The notes under the pieces: generated by a model | The model's database searches: none | The model's input: the letters and a program-made list of their open reading frames with translations, nothing else | What the model was told of the DNA's origin: nothing | Translations under genes and position numbers: made by a program | Source: an uncultured Candidatus Pelagibacter sp. | Lineage (GTDB): Bacteria; Pseudomonadota; Alphaproteobacteria; Pelagibacterales; Pelagibacteraceae | Length of the DNA: 64,000 nt | Assembly (NCBI GenBank): GCA_905618805.1 | Contig: CAJQSZ010000002.1 | Coordinates: 1-64,000 of the forward strand | Reading direction: 5' to 3' | Shown: one piece after another, positions 43,584 through 51,639 of the stretch | Layout: each line of letters starts with the position of its first letter | How positions within the stretch are numbered: position 1 is the stretch's first letter

Positions 43584-44291
43584 TTACTTAAAAGAAGCTG
43601 TTACTGCTGGCGGACCAGGTGTTACAGAGCTAGTACAATTAGCAGAAAAACTAATACCTGCAGATAAATCAAAAGCTATCTCAAATGTTGGTAATCTCCC
43701 ATTTTTTAATGTTAATGGTGTCGCTAGTGCAAATCTAAATTTCATATTAGGTTCACCGTTAGCAATATTTCCATTACCTGAAGAATTATCTGCTCCATTA
43801 ATACCATTAGTACTAGTTGTGCCAATCATATTGCTATCTATTGTGGCTCCACTTGGAACTCCAATTATTTGAGAAACAGCTGTTCCTGAAGATGCTCCTC
43901 CTACTGCAGCCGGTGAAGTTATATCAAAGTCAGCACCTGTCTTAGTTACACACGAACCTACCGTACCAGTCATTGTAAATGCTCTAGATAAAACTATTTG
44001 GGCAAAGGAATATGTTACTCCAGATTGTGCTTTGTTTAAATTTCCCAAAGATCCTGCTGACGCACCAGCAGATATGGCACCTAAATCAAATGTTGATCCA
44101 TCTGCATTAGTTCCTAAAACTACTGGATCTAAGCATTCTGTTAATGAGCTTCCTGGACCACAAAGATTTACAGCATAAATAGTATTAAAATAAGTTGTTG
44201 GTGTTCCTGTTGCAGCTTTAGAAATGTTAAAACTTAATGATAAAGTTAAAAAGATAAGTATTAGTAAAATTTTATTATATATATTTTTCAT
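43584..44291 (-). CDS. Exported Gly/Ser/Thr-rich protein of unknown function
   Basis: I do not recognise this 235-aa protein. It has a signal peptide (about 1-27, ending SKA) and a Gly/Ala/Ser/Thr-rich, probably beta-stranded mature part. Four Cys (NLCGPG, TECLD, GSCVTK, ANCTSS) could make two disulfides. The composition recalls DUF4402/spore-coat-U-like or pilin-like surface subunits, but no specific motif supports that. It starts 3 nt after the inverse-autotransporter gene with no Shine-Dalgarno, so it is probably translated by coupling and may be the partner or surface cargo of that barrel. Confidence 0.6.
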   Translation of the reverse strand: MKNIYNKILLILIFLTLSLSFNISKAATGTPTTYFNTIYAVNLCGPGSSLTECLDPVVLGTNADGSTFDLGAISAGASAGSLGNLNKAQSGVTYSFAQIVLSRAFTMTGTVGSCVTKTGADFDITSPAAVGGASSGTAVSQIIGVPSGATIDSNMIGTTSTNGINGADNSSGNGNIANGEPNMKFRFALATPLTLKNGRLPTFEIAFDLSAGISFSANCTSSVTPGPPAVTASFK

Positions 44292-44294
44292 AAA

Positions 44295-45182
44295 TTATTG
44301 TTTAGTAATAATAACTGCTCCTTGAGTTTCTATTACAAGATTATTATTTCTTTTCACTTTATCTGATAATGTTGAAGTCATATCTCTCGCATAAAACATT
44401 TCCTTACTCATAAACCCATCTATTAAACTTGGTTTAGAATTTCGTGGAGGATAAACAAAGGTAATATTTAATGAGCTAATATCATCTCCCCCATCATTGC
44501 CACTTTTATCAAGTTCTCCTGTTAGAATTAAAGATGAGGTTAAGCTCATCTCAGTTTCATACTTTCTTCCTTTTGTATCATTGCTAGCAATATCTGCATC
44601 ATGCTTGTATCCAGTAAAATTAAATTTCATCCATGGCATATATGGTGTTTGAGAACTTAACGTGTAGTCCATTCCTCCTAAAGATTGTTCTTTTCTTTCG
44701 TCTGCAACTTCTTGAAGACTAGCTGAATAATACTTATTGAAGTTAAAATCCAATATTCCTGCTTTTGCCTCTAAGCCTATACTGGCTCTAGAATGATCTT
44801 TTTGTAAATCTTTGTCGTAAAAAATATTAGATCCAAACATATAATTTTTATCTTCACTTAACATTCGATAGCCTAAGCCAAAGTTACCTATATAACGAAG
44901 GTTTGGCACACCAACATCTTGAGTGTGAAGACTAACTTGAGTAAAAAAGTTTGAAGTCTCTTTCTTATGAAGGTCTCTAAGTATTAATATATTAAACTGT
45001 GGATCATTATCATCTTTATCGGATAACTTAATGTCAAATTCAGTCGTTCCATCTCCAGGTATTACGCCCAAAACATACTCTGATATTTTTTCTGAAGCTT
45101 TAGATAAAGCTTTTCCCTTAACATCTGCATTAGCTACAGTCGATATTGATAAGGTGATGATAATTATTATAAACTTTTTCAT
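44295..45182 (-). CDS. Stand-alone inverse-autotransporter (intimin/invasin-type) beta-barrel protein
   Basis: This 295-aa protein has a signal peptide (about 1-19, ending ANA) followed by an inverse-autotransporter beta-domain. Visible signatures are the motif GNFGLGYRM, then MFGSNIFYDKDLQKDHSRASIGLEAKAGILDFNFNKYYSAS (read in parts), matching the family's G-xNxFYD...H-R-x-S-x-G-x-E and NxY patterns. In intimin/invasin this barrel is followed by Ig-like passenger domains; here the protein ends soon after the barrel. It may anchor or export the neighbouring protein. A palindrome covers its start codon. Confidence 0.78.
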   Translation of the reverse strand: MKKFIIIIITLSISTVANADVKGKALSKASEKISEYVLGVIPGDGTTEFDIKLSDKDDNDPQFNILILRDLHKKETSNFFTQVSLHTQDVGVPNLRYIGNFGLGYRMLSEDKNYMFGSNIFYDKDLQKDHSRASIGLEAKAGILDFNFNKYYSASLQEVADERKEQSLGGMDYTLSSQTPYMPWMKFNFTGYKHDADIASNDTKGRKYETEMSLTSSLILTGELDKSGNDGGDDISSLNITFVYPPRNSKPSLIDGFMSKEMFYARDMTSTLSDKVKRNNNLVIETQGAVIITKQ

Positions 45183-45202
45183 TACAGTAGTTTTTACTGT
45201 AA
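45182..45202 (-). promoter_or_regulatory. Perfect palindrome over the inverse-autotransporter start codon
   Basis: TTACAGTA-GTTTT-TACTGTAA is an 8-bp inverted repeat with a 5-nt loop. Its end includes the A of the start codon on the minus strand. It could be an mRNA hairpin hiding the start (no Shine-Dalgarno is visible) or an operator for the adjacent HTH protein. Confidence 0.5.
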
Positions 45203-45247
45203 AAATTTGAATTTTGAAGGTAAAAAAAACCCATAATGAGTTAATTA

Positions 45248-45742
45248 TTATTTAATTTTTTTAAGGATCTTAGAAACTCCACCATTCTTTTGAATAGCCT
45301 TGATGGCTTTTTCCATTGATAAAAGATCAATAGGAGCAATCTTTTTAGCCAATATTTCGAAGTTATCTCCAACAGTTAATCCCTCTGTAACTGAATACTC
45401 TAACTGTTTAGTTTTACATAGTGCGTCAACTTTTCTACGAACAGTTTCTTTTGGCATATCCAGTATCTGAGATACAGAAAAAAGTGATAATTTATCTAAA
45501 TATTTTTTTTTATTTTTTGATAAGCCTTTTACAAGTGGATACATTTCACCCCACTCCAAATCTTCATGTTGGTATTTTTCATGTGATGGATTGAGAGTTC
45601 CATATAAAAAATGTGTAAACACTGCGATCGTTATCATATGAGAATCATAATCAGTCTTGAATATTTTTTTGCTTTGCCTGTAATGATCAATGTGATGCGA
45701 TAACACATGATAAACTACTTCGTTTGGTTTATTTTTTACCAT
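45248..45742 (-). CDS. Putative winged-helix DNA-binding protein
   Basis: This 164-aa soluble protein is not from a family I can name. The region KLSLFSVSQILDMPKETVRRKVDALCKTKQLEYSV (about 80-115, read in parts) is a good helix-turn-helix with wing of MarR/Crp type. The N-terminal half (YHVLSHHIDHYRQSK) is helical and His-rich. It lies 65 nt upstream of the inverse-autotransporter gene on the same strand and is a candidate regulator of it. Confidence 0.6.
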   Translation of the reverse strand: MVKNKPNEVVYHVLSHHIDHYRQSKKIFKTDYDSHMITIAVFTHFLYGTLNPSHEKYQHEDLEWGEMYPLVKGLSKNKKKYLDKLSLFSVSQILDMPKETVRRKVDALCKTKQLEYSVTEGLTVGDNFEILAKKIAPIDLLSMEKAIKAIQKNGGVSKILKKIK

Positions 45743-45748
45743 TGAATT

Positions 45749-46891
45749 CTAAAGTAAGTTTTCTTTAAAGAAATTTATAAACTGAGGCATGTATTCATCC
45801 ATATGTTTACCACCTATCGTAACACCTCTTTCAATACATTTTTCTTTTTTAAATATTCCAAACATTTTTTTGAATGTTTTAACTGGTTCATCTTCTGAAG
45901 CTTTCCTGGCAGCTTCCATAGATGGAAAAACTTTGTATTTATTTAAAACAAGATCAATCATTGGACCTACAACAAATCCTTCATTATCAACAAATATTTC
46001 TGGGCACTTATTCAAGTTCTGTGCTCTAACTTTTTTTGGTTTAAAGCCAGCATGCCAATCATGATACCACCCCTCTTTAATATCAATTTTTATTTGTCCT
46101 GGTTTTGCTTTAATTCTTTTTACATGTTCCTCACAATCTTTTGCTAGGGTATAATTGTCTAATTCACCATGAACATAAAGTAATTTTGTATTAGATGTTA
46201 ACTCTGGTTCTAAAAATAAACCTGCCAACCTACATTCGGCTGCTTCACCAAGAATTGCATCAAAACCTTTTGTTCCTTGAACAAAATTTGATGTGAATTT
46301 AACCTCTCCTAAATAAAGAGAGTTCGTTCCACCTCTTGAGTGTCCAGTGGTTCCAAATTTACCATTTGATCTTGGGTGAGATTTTAATAATTCTAAAGCC
46401 ATCATAGCATCAATTGCACCACTTATAGCTGGTACTCTGGATTGATCTCTGTATGTTTCTTTTGCTCCTCGGTGGCAAAAATTATCCACAAACATTACAC
46501 CAATTCCTTCTTCTAAAAGATTTTTATAAGCATGATAATTAAAGTCATTCCAGATATACATTGCTGGTCCACCACTACTATGAGTAATAATTACAATTGG
46601 AACCTTGCCAGTTCCTTCAGGTAAAGTAAGTAAGCCTGTTATTTCAATTGGATTTTTTTTATAACTTCCACTGATTACATTTTGTACATCAAAAGCTGTA
46701 TATGAATTTAATTTAATTATTTCACTTTTGTTATCTTTATAAAGCTTATGATTTGCAATAAAATTTAATACTGATTTTTTCTTTGTACATTGTGCACTGT
46801 AATCTAAGTTTGGAGTAACACCTTTAGTTGAGTGTGCATAAACATTTGATGCAAAAAAAATTGCTATCAATATTAAAATTATTTTTTTCAT
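45749..46891 (-). CDS. Exported dienelactone-hydrolase-like alpha/beta hydrolase
   Basis: This 380-aa protein has a signal peptide (about 1-20, ending VYA) that fixes the start at ATG 46891. Hydrolase features are VIITHSSGGPAMY, nucleophile elbow GHSRGG (Ser near 188), LYVHGELDNYTLAKDC with a candidate acid Asp, and GWYHDWHAGF with the catalytic His. It resembles DLH/PET-hydrolase-like secreted esterases; natural substrates are unknown. It probably acts in the periplasm on an ester. Confidence 0.72.
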   Translation of the reverse strand: MKKIILILIAIFFASNVYAHSTKGVTPNLDYSAQCTKKKSVLNFIANHKLYKDNKSEIIKLNSYTAFDVQNVISGSYKKNPIEITGLLTLPEGTGKVPIVIITHSSGGPAMYIWNDFNYHAYKNLLEEGIGVMFVDNFCHRGAKETYRDQSRVPAISGAIDAMMALELLKSHPRSNGKFGTTGHSRGGTNSLYLGEVKFTSNFVQGTKGFDAILGEAAECRLAGLFLEPELTSNTKLLYVHGELDNYTLAKDCEEHVKRIKAKPGQIKIDIKEGWYHDWHAGFKPKKVRAQNLNKCPEIFVDNEGFVVGPMIDLVLNKYKVFPSMEAARKASEDEPVKTFKKMFGIFKKEKCIERGVTIGGKHMDEYMPQFINFFKENLL

Positions 46892-46985
46892 AGAATTATA
46901 AATGAAGATGAAAGTACATATAGCTGAATAAGCTTTAAGTACCAATAATTAAAAACCTATTTTAAGTTTATTAACACTAAAAAAT

Positions 46986-47360
46986 TTATTTTTTTGGTTT
47001 AAAAGTTAAACAAACACCATTATTACAATACCTTTTACCAGTTGGGTTTGGTCCATCTTCAAAGATATGACCGTGATGACCACCACATTTTTTGCAATGA
47101 TATTCAACTCTCTCGTAACCCAATAAAGTATCTGTCTTAGTTTCAAAGGCATCAGGTAATGACTGATAAAATGATGGCCAACCTGAACCACTTTCATATT
47201 TAGCAGTTGAGTCAAATAATTTTTCATCACAATTAGTACAGTGATAACCACCTTCTCTCTTCTCACTATTTAGTTCACTAGTATCAGGGGCTTCAGTTCC
47301 ATCTTCAAATAAAACTAATTTTTGTTCTGCAGTAAGGTCTTTATTAATTTTTTTTGTCAT
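46986..47360 (-). CDS. msrB: Peptide-methionine (R)-S-oxide reductase
   Basis: This enzyme repairs methionine-R-sulfoxide in proteins. The 124 aa include the two zinc CxxC pairs (CTNCDEK, CKKCGGHHGH), the substrate region SGWPSFYQ and the catalytic Cys112 in KRYCNNGVC. The common NSASL after the catalytic Cys is replaced by NGVCL, as in some relatives; Cys117 could resolve the sulfenic acid. It follows the hydroxyacid dehydrogenase by 4 nt. Confidence 0.95.
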   Translation of the reverse strand: MTKKINKDLTAEQKLVLFEDGTEAPDTSELNSEKREGGYHCTNCDEKLFDSTAKYESGSGWPSFYQSLPDAFETKTDTLLGYERVEYHCKKCGGHHGHIFEDGPNPTGKRYCNNGVCLTFKPKK

Positions 47361-47364
47361 GAGT

Positions 47365-48315
47365 TTATTCTAATACTCTCAAAGGTTTATCAGCAACACA
47401 AGCCTCTAAGCCTTCAATCATCTGTGTATAAAACATACTATAATTTTCTGCAGTTACATAACCGACATGAGGCATTAATAGTGCATTTGGTAAAAACCTT
47501 AATTTATTACCCTCTGGCAAAGGTTCTTTTTCATAAACATCAAGACCAGCACCAGCAATAACATTTGTTGATAGCGCAATAATTAGATCATCCTCATTAA
47601 TAATTGATCCTCTTGATGTGTTAATTAGAAAAGCTGTCTTCTTCATCATGTCTAACTCTTTTAATTTTATTAACTCTTTATACCTTTCTCCACCCTGAAC
47701 ATGGATGGATATAAAATCAGAATTTTGAAATAGGTCTTCTTTACTGCATGGTAAAACATCTAATTCTTTGCAAGTATCCAGGTTTAAATTTTCACTCCAC
47801 GCCATAATTTGCATACCAAATGCTTTTCCAATTTTTGCAACTTGAGAGCCCACTCTACCGAGTCCAACTAACCCTAAAATTTTTCCTTTAAGTTCAAAGC
47901 CGATAGTTGATTGCCAATAACCTTGATACATATTATCAATTTCTTCTTTAAAGTTCCTAGCTAAACCTAAGATTAAACCCCATGTTAATTCAGATGTACC
48001 TGAAAGACCAATCTCAGTTCCGCATACCATAATTTTTCTTTTTTTTGCTGCCACTAAGTCTATTGCTTTATTTCTTGAGCCACTTGTTATGATATATTTT
48101 AGGTCGTTAAGATTATCTATTAAATTTTTTGTAATAAGAGTTCGCTCTCTCATTATTAATAATGCTTCAAAATCTGATAATTGCTCTATCGCATCAGCTT
48201 CATCAGCGAAAGGTTCACTGAATATTTTAAATTCATATTTCCCTGATAATTTTTTTAAATCAACAAACTCATGAGAAACATTTTGATAATCATCTAAGAT
48301 TGCAACTTTAAGCAT
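47365..48315 (-). CDS. D-isomer-specific 2-hydroxyacid dehydrogenase
   Basis: This 316-aa NAD-dependent enzyme is of the SerA/phosphoglycerate-dehydrogenase superfamily. The dinucleotide motif GLVGLGRVGSQVA is near 150. The catalytic Arg lies in NTSRGSIINEDDL (near 235), the Glu in YEKEPLP and the His in MPHVGYVT (near 287). The length suits single-domain 2-ketoacid reductases. It lacks the SerA regulatory domain, so 3-phosphoglycerate is not assured as substrate. It overlaps the EamA gene by 8 nt. Confidence 0.85.
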   Translation of the reverse strand: MLKVAILDDYQNVSHEFVDLKKLSGKYEFKIFSEPFADEADAIEQLSDFEALLIMRERTLITKNLIDNLNDLKYIITSGSRNKAIDLVAAKKRKIMVCGTEIGLSGTSELTWGLILGLARNFKEEIDNMYQGYWQSTIGFELKGKILGLVGLGRVGSQVAKIGKAFGMQIMAWSENLNLDTCKELDVLPCSKEDLFQNSDFISIHVQGGERYKELIKLKELDMMKKTAFLINTSRGSIINEDDLIIALSTNVIAGAGLDVYEKEPLPEGNKLRFLPNALLMPHVGYVTAENYSMFYTQMIEGLEACVADKPLRVLE

Positions 48316-49207
48316 TTTTAATCTTTCTATTTGATAAAAGAATTCCTGTTAAAATAAATATTGCGCCTAACATATGATAAAACATAAATTTTTCATTAAA
48401 AATAATTATTGCCATAATTGCACTTAATATAGGCATCATATGAAGAAACACGCCCGCCCTATTTGCTCCAATTAAAGAAACTCCTTTGATCCAAAAAATA
48501 AAAGAGGCAAGACCTGGAAATAATACTACATAGAATAATATTATAAAAAAATTTTGATCTGGAACAATTCTAAAATTCATTTGATATTCTATAAAATAAA
48601 TTGGAATTAAAAAAATGAATCCAAATGAAATTACAACTTCTAATAATGTCAACTGAGATAGTTCATGTTTTTTTTTCTTTAAAAGTGCAGAATAAGTTGC
48701 CCATGATAACATTCCAAAGACCATTGTAATATCACCTTTATTAAAATCTAAATTTATTAGTATTCCAAGGTTGGCTTTGGTTATAATTAAAATCACCCCA
48801 ATAAAAGAACATGAAACACCCAATATTTGAAAAGTATTAGTTTTTTCAATTTTTAAGATTGATGAAATAAAAATTATCATTACTGGTATTGTTGATATCA
48901 TTAATACTCCACTGATTACTTGAGTAAAATTTAATGAGTAATAAACAATTGAATTAAATATAGTCACACTTGTTACCCCAAGCACCATGTAATATTTATA
49001 ATTTTCTAAAATATACTTTCTCTTTTTTAATATTTCTTGAATTGTAAATGGCGCTAAGATTATCCAAGCGAACAACCATCGATAAAAATTTAATGAAAAG
49101 GGTGGTATTTGATATTGACTTGCAAATTTTCCAACCAGAAAATTTCCTGACCAAAATAAAGTAGCTAAAAATAAAAATATATAAGCAACATTATTTTTAT
49201 TTATCAC
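48308..49207 (-). CDS. EamA/DMT-superfamily permease
   Basis: This 299-aa protein has about ten hydrophobic helices and a duplicated EamA domain. It begins with TLFWSGNFLVGKFASQ (conserved W-x-x-N-F) and has AGVFLHMMPILSAIMAIIIFNEK late in the second repeat (read in parts). It probably exports a metabolite. It sits between a DadA-like oxidoreductase (directly abutting) and a hydroxyacid dehydrogenase (8-nt overlap). This suggests a three-gene unit for D-amino or keto acid turnover. Confidence 0.78.
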   Translation of the reverse strand: MINKNNVAYIFLFLATLFWSGNFLVGKFASQYQIPPFSLNFYRWLFAWIILAPFTIQEILKKRKYILENYKYYMVLGVTSVTIFNSIVYYSLNFTQVISGVLMISTIPVMIIFISSILKIEKTNTFQILGVSCSFIGVILIITKANLGILINLDFNKGDITMVFGMLSWATYSALLKKKKHELSQLTLLEVVISFGFIFLIPIYFIEYQMNFRIVPDQNFFIILFYVVLFPGLASFIFWIKGVSLIGANRAGVFLHMMPILSAIMAIIIFNEKFMFYHMLGAIFILTGILLSNRKIKNA

Positions 49208-50449
49208 TTAGCTAAACCTAAGAGAGCTATAAGGTTTTAAATCTAGATTTGTATTTTCTCCAGCAATCATTCCTGAAATTATTTTCCCTGAAATTGGTCC
49301 TAATGTCCATCCTAAATGATGATGTCCAAAACAATAAAAAACATTTTTATGTTTTTTTGAGGGTCCTATTACAGGTAAATAGTCTGGCAATGTTGGTCTG
49401 AAGCCTAACCATTCATCCTCATGTTCAGGTAAATCACCCATCATATATTTTGCATTATCAATTAAATTTTTAACTCTTGATTTGGATAAAGGGTTATCTA
49501 ATCCACCAAATTCAACAGTGCCCACCACTCTAAGACCCTGCTCCATTGGAGTAATTCCAAATCCTCTATTTTGAAAAATTACAGGTCTACTTAAAAGGTG
49601 ATCACAATCTTTAAAATGAACATGATACCCTCTTTCAGTATCAAGGGGTATTTTTTCATCTAAATTATCAGTTAATCTTTTAGAAAACGAACCACAAGCA
49701 ATAACAATTTTATCAAAAATAAAGCTTTGTGTTTCAGCTTTTATAACTGGCTTTTCCTCATTAAAATTTATGTCTTTGATGTTCATTTTTAAAAACTTGC
49801 CACCCTTTTTCAAAAACAGATTATAAAGTTTTAAAAGAATTTTTTTAGGGTTTCTAGCGTGTCTACCATGCTGGTAATAAACACCTCCATGATAGATTGG
49901 TTTTATATTTGGTTCTAAGTCATGAATTTCTTTTGGTGTAACTACTTGTTGATCAACACCTAACTCATTTCTAACATTAATTTCTAACTCTCTACTTTTT
50001 AAGCTTTGATCGTTCCAAATATACAAGATACCTTTTTTTTCAACCAATCCTCCAAGTTCTACCTCATCAAATAGTTCGTCATAAGCAGGTAATGCTAAGT
50101 CCAAAATTTGGTGCATATTCTTTGCGGTGTGCATCATTTTTTTTGTAGTGCAGTTTCTTATAAACTGTAAAAACCAAGGAATCATTTTTGGAACATAATT
50201 CCATTTAAGAGCCAGTGGACCAGTGGAGCTTAAAAGCATTGCTGGGACATCTGATAAAACATCTGGTCTATTTATTGGAACCGATGCATATGGAGAAAAA
50301 TGACCCGCATTACCATATGATGCAGCAGGACTACCTGGCTCTTCCCTATCAAAAATTGTAACATCAAATCCTTTTTTTTGAAGAAAGAGTGCATTAGATA
50401 TTCCCTGAATACCCGCTCCTATAATTCCTATTTTTAAATCTTTAATCAC
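49208..50449 (-). CDS. FAD-dependent D-amino-acid dehydrogenase-like oxidoreductase
   Basis: This 413-aa DAO/DadA-family flavoprotein has the N-terminal FAD motif IGIIGAGIQGISNALFLQKKGFDVTIFD (residues about 7-34, read in parts), RNPKKILLKL in the middle and the C-terminal EWLGFRPTLPDYLPVIGPS plus HHHLGWTLGP, typical of DadA. It would deaminate D-amino acids and feed electrons to quinone. The start codon is GTG, with TATAAA only 8 nt upstream, so the mRNA may be leaderless. Exact substrate not resolved. Confidence 0.82.
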   Translation of the reverse strand: MIKDLKIGIIGAGIQGISNALFLQKKGFDVTIFDREEPGSPAASYGNAGHFSPYASVPINRPDVLSDVPAMLLSSTGPLALKWNYVPKMIPWFLQFIRNCTTKKMMHTAKNMHQILDLALPAYDELFDEVELGGLVEKKGILYIWNDQSLKSRELEINVRNELGVDQQVVTPKEIHDLEPNIKPIYHGGVYYQHGRHARNPKKILLKLYNLFLKKGGKFLKMNIKDINFNEEKPVIKAETQSFIFDKIVIACGSFSKRLTDNLDEKIPLDTERGYHVHFKDCDHLLSRPVIFQNRGFGITPMEQGLRVVGTVEFGGLDNPLSKSRVKNLIDNAKYMMGDLPEHEDEWLGFRPTLPDYLPVIGPSKKHKNVFYCFGHHHLGWTLGPISGKIISGMIAGENTNLDLKPYSSLRFS

Positions 50450-50517
50450 AATACTTTATACAATTTTTATTTAGAGTATTTCTAGTGACATATTCGACAG
50501 ATTTACACTCAAAATAT

Positions 50518-51639
50518 TTAAGATATTAGTTGCTTATGGTTGATTTTAGCACTCATGACAATTGCAAACCCAATCATTGTAGCTAACATTGAAGAACCTC
50601 CATAGGACATGATGGGTAATGGCGATCCTACTATTGGTAACATTCCTAAAACCATAGACATATTTACTGCAACATAAAAAAATATTGACGATCCAAAACC
50701 ATAACAAAAAAGTTTTGCAAAATAGCTCCTTGAAATTGATCCTATTTTTAAAACTCTATAAATAATAATTATATAAATTAGTAAAAGACCTAACGATCCT
50801 ATAAGGCCATGTTCTTCAGCAAATAGAGTGAAGATAAAGTCTGTATGTTTTTCTGGCAAAAATTCTAAATAACTTTGAGTTCCCTTCAAAAACCCTTTGC
50901 CTGTTATGCCACCTGAACCAACTGCTATTTTAGATTGGATTATCTGGTACCCTGCTCCTAAAGGGTCACGACCAGGATCGAGAAAGGTTAAAATTCTTAA
51001 CTTTTGGTATGGTTTTAATAAAGAGATAACAAATGGTGATGAAATTAAAATTATTATAAAAGAATATAAAAAATATTTGATATTTAATCCTGCTAGCCAA
51101 ATAACAACTAAACCACTTGCTGCAATTAATATTGATGTCCCTAAATCAGGCTGACTAATTACTAGCATTATTGGTAAAATTAAAATTATCATAACTAACA
51201 TTACACTTTGTAGAGTATTGACCTTCTCAAAACCTAAACGGTGATAGTATTTTGCAAGACATGTAATGATTGCTATTTTCATCAACTCTGATGGTTGTAA
51301 GTTAATAAAATATAGGTTTATCCATCTTTGTGAGCCAGAGGCTTTAACTCCATATAAAGAAACCCAAAATAAAAAAAATAAAATAACTGCATAAAAAATA
51401 TAGGAAAAAAAATGCCAGGCTTTTATGTGAAAAAAAGATAATCCAATCATCATGGGGAAAAAAATTAAGAATTTTATAATATGACTTTTGCTATGGAATA
51501 AAATTTCTCCACCATCTGTTGAATACATAGAGAAGGCGCTGATTATACCTAATAACAATATGCAAGTTAACAAAATAAAATCAAAATTTTTTAATTTTTG
51601 GAACAAAGTTAACTGTGAATTGAATGAGTTATATTGCAT
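50518..51639 (-). CDS. rodA: RodA, rod-shape SEDS peptidoglycan glycosyltransferase
   Basis: This is a polytopic SEDS polymerase that works with PBP2 in lateral wall elongation. The 373 aa have about ten helices. Signature parts are GSQRWINLYFINLQPSELMKIA (read in parts), PDLGTSIL and FLPEKHTDFIFTLFAEEHG, with the catalytic Asp in EKHTDFIF, and PLPIMSYGGSSM near the end. It follows mrdA directly with no gap. It is the last gene of the leuA-mre-mrdA-rodA series. Confidence 0.96.
   Translation of the reverse strand: MQYNSFNSQLTLFQKLKNFDFILLTCILLLGIISAFSMYSTDGGEILFHSKSHIIKFLIFFPMMIGLSFFHIKAWHFFSYIFYAVILFFLFWVSLYGVKASGSQRWINLYFINLQPSELMKIAIITCLAKYYHRLGFEKVNTLQSVMLVMIILILPIMLVISQPDLGTSILIAASGLVVIWLAGLNIKYFLYSFIIILISSPFVISLLKPYQKLRILTFLDPGRDPLGAGYQIIQSKIAVGSGGITGKGFLKGTQSYLEFLPEKHTDFIFTLFAEEHGLIGSLGLLLIYIIIIYRVLKIGSISRSYFAKLFCYGFGSSIFFYVAVNMSMVLGMLPIVGSPLPIMSYGGSSMLATMIGFAIVMSAKINHKQLIS

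Noticed and set aside
46892-46945. 18-residue N-terminal extension of the dienelactone-hydrolase-like protein
   Set aside because: The ATG at 46891 begins an ideal signal peptide; the longer form would bury it.
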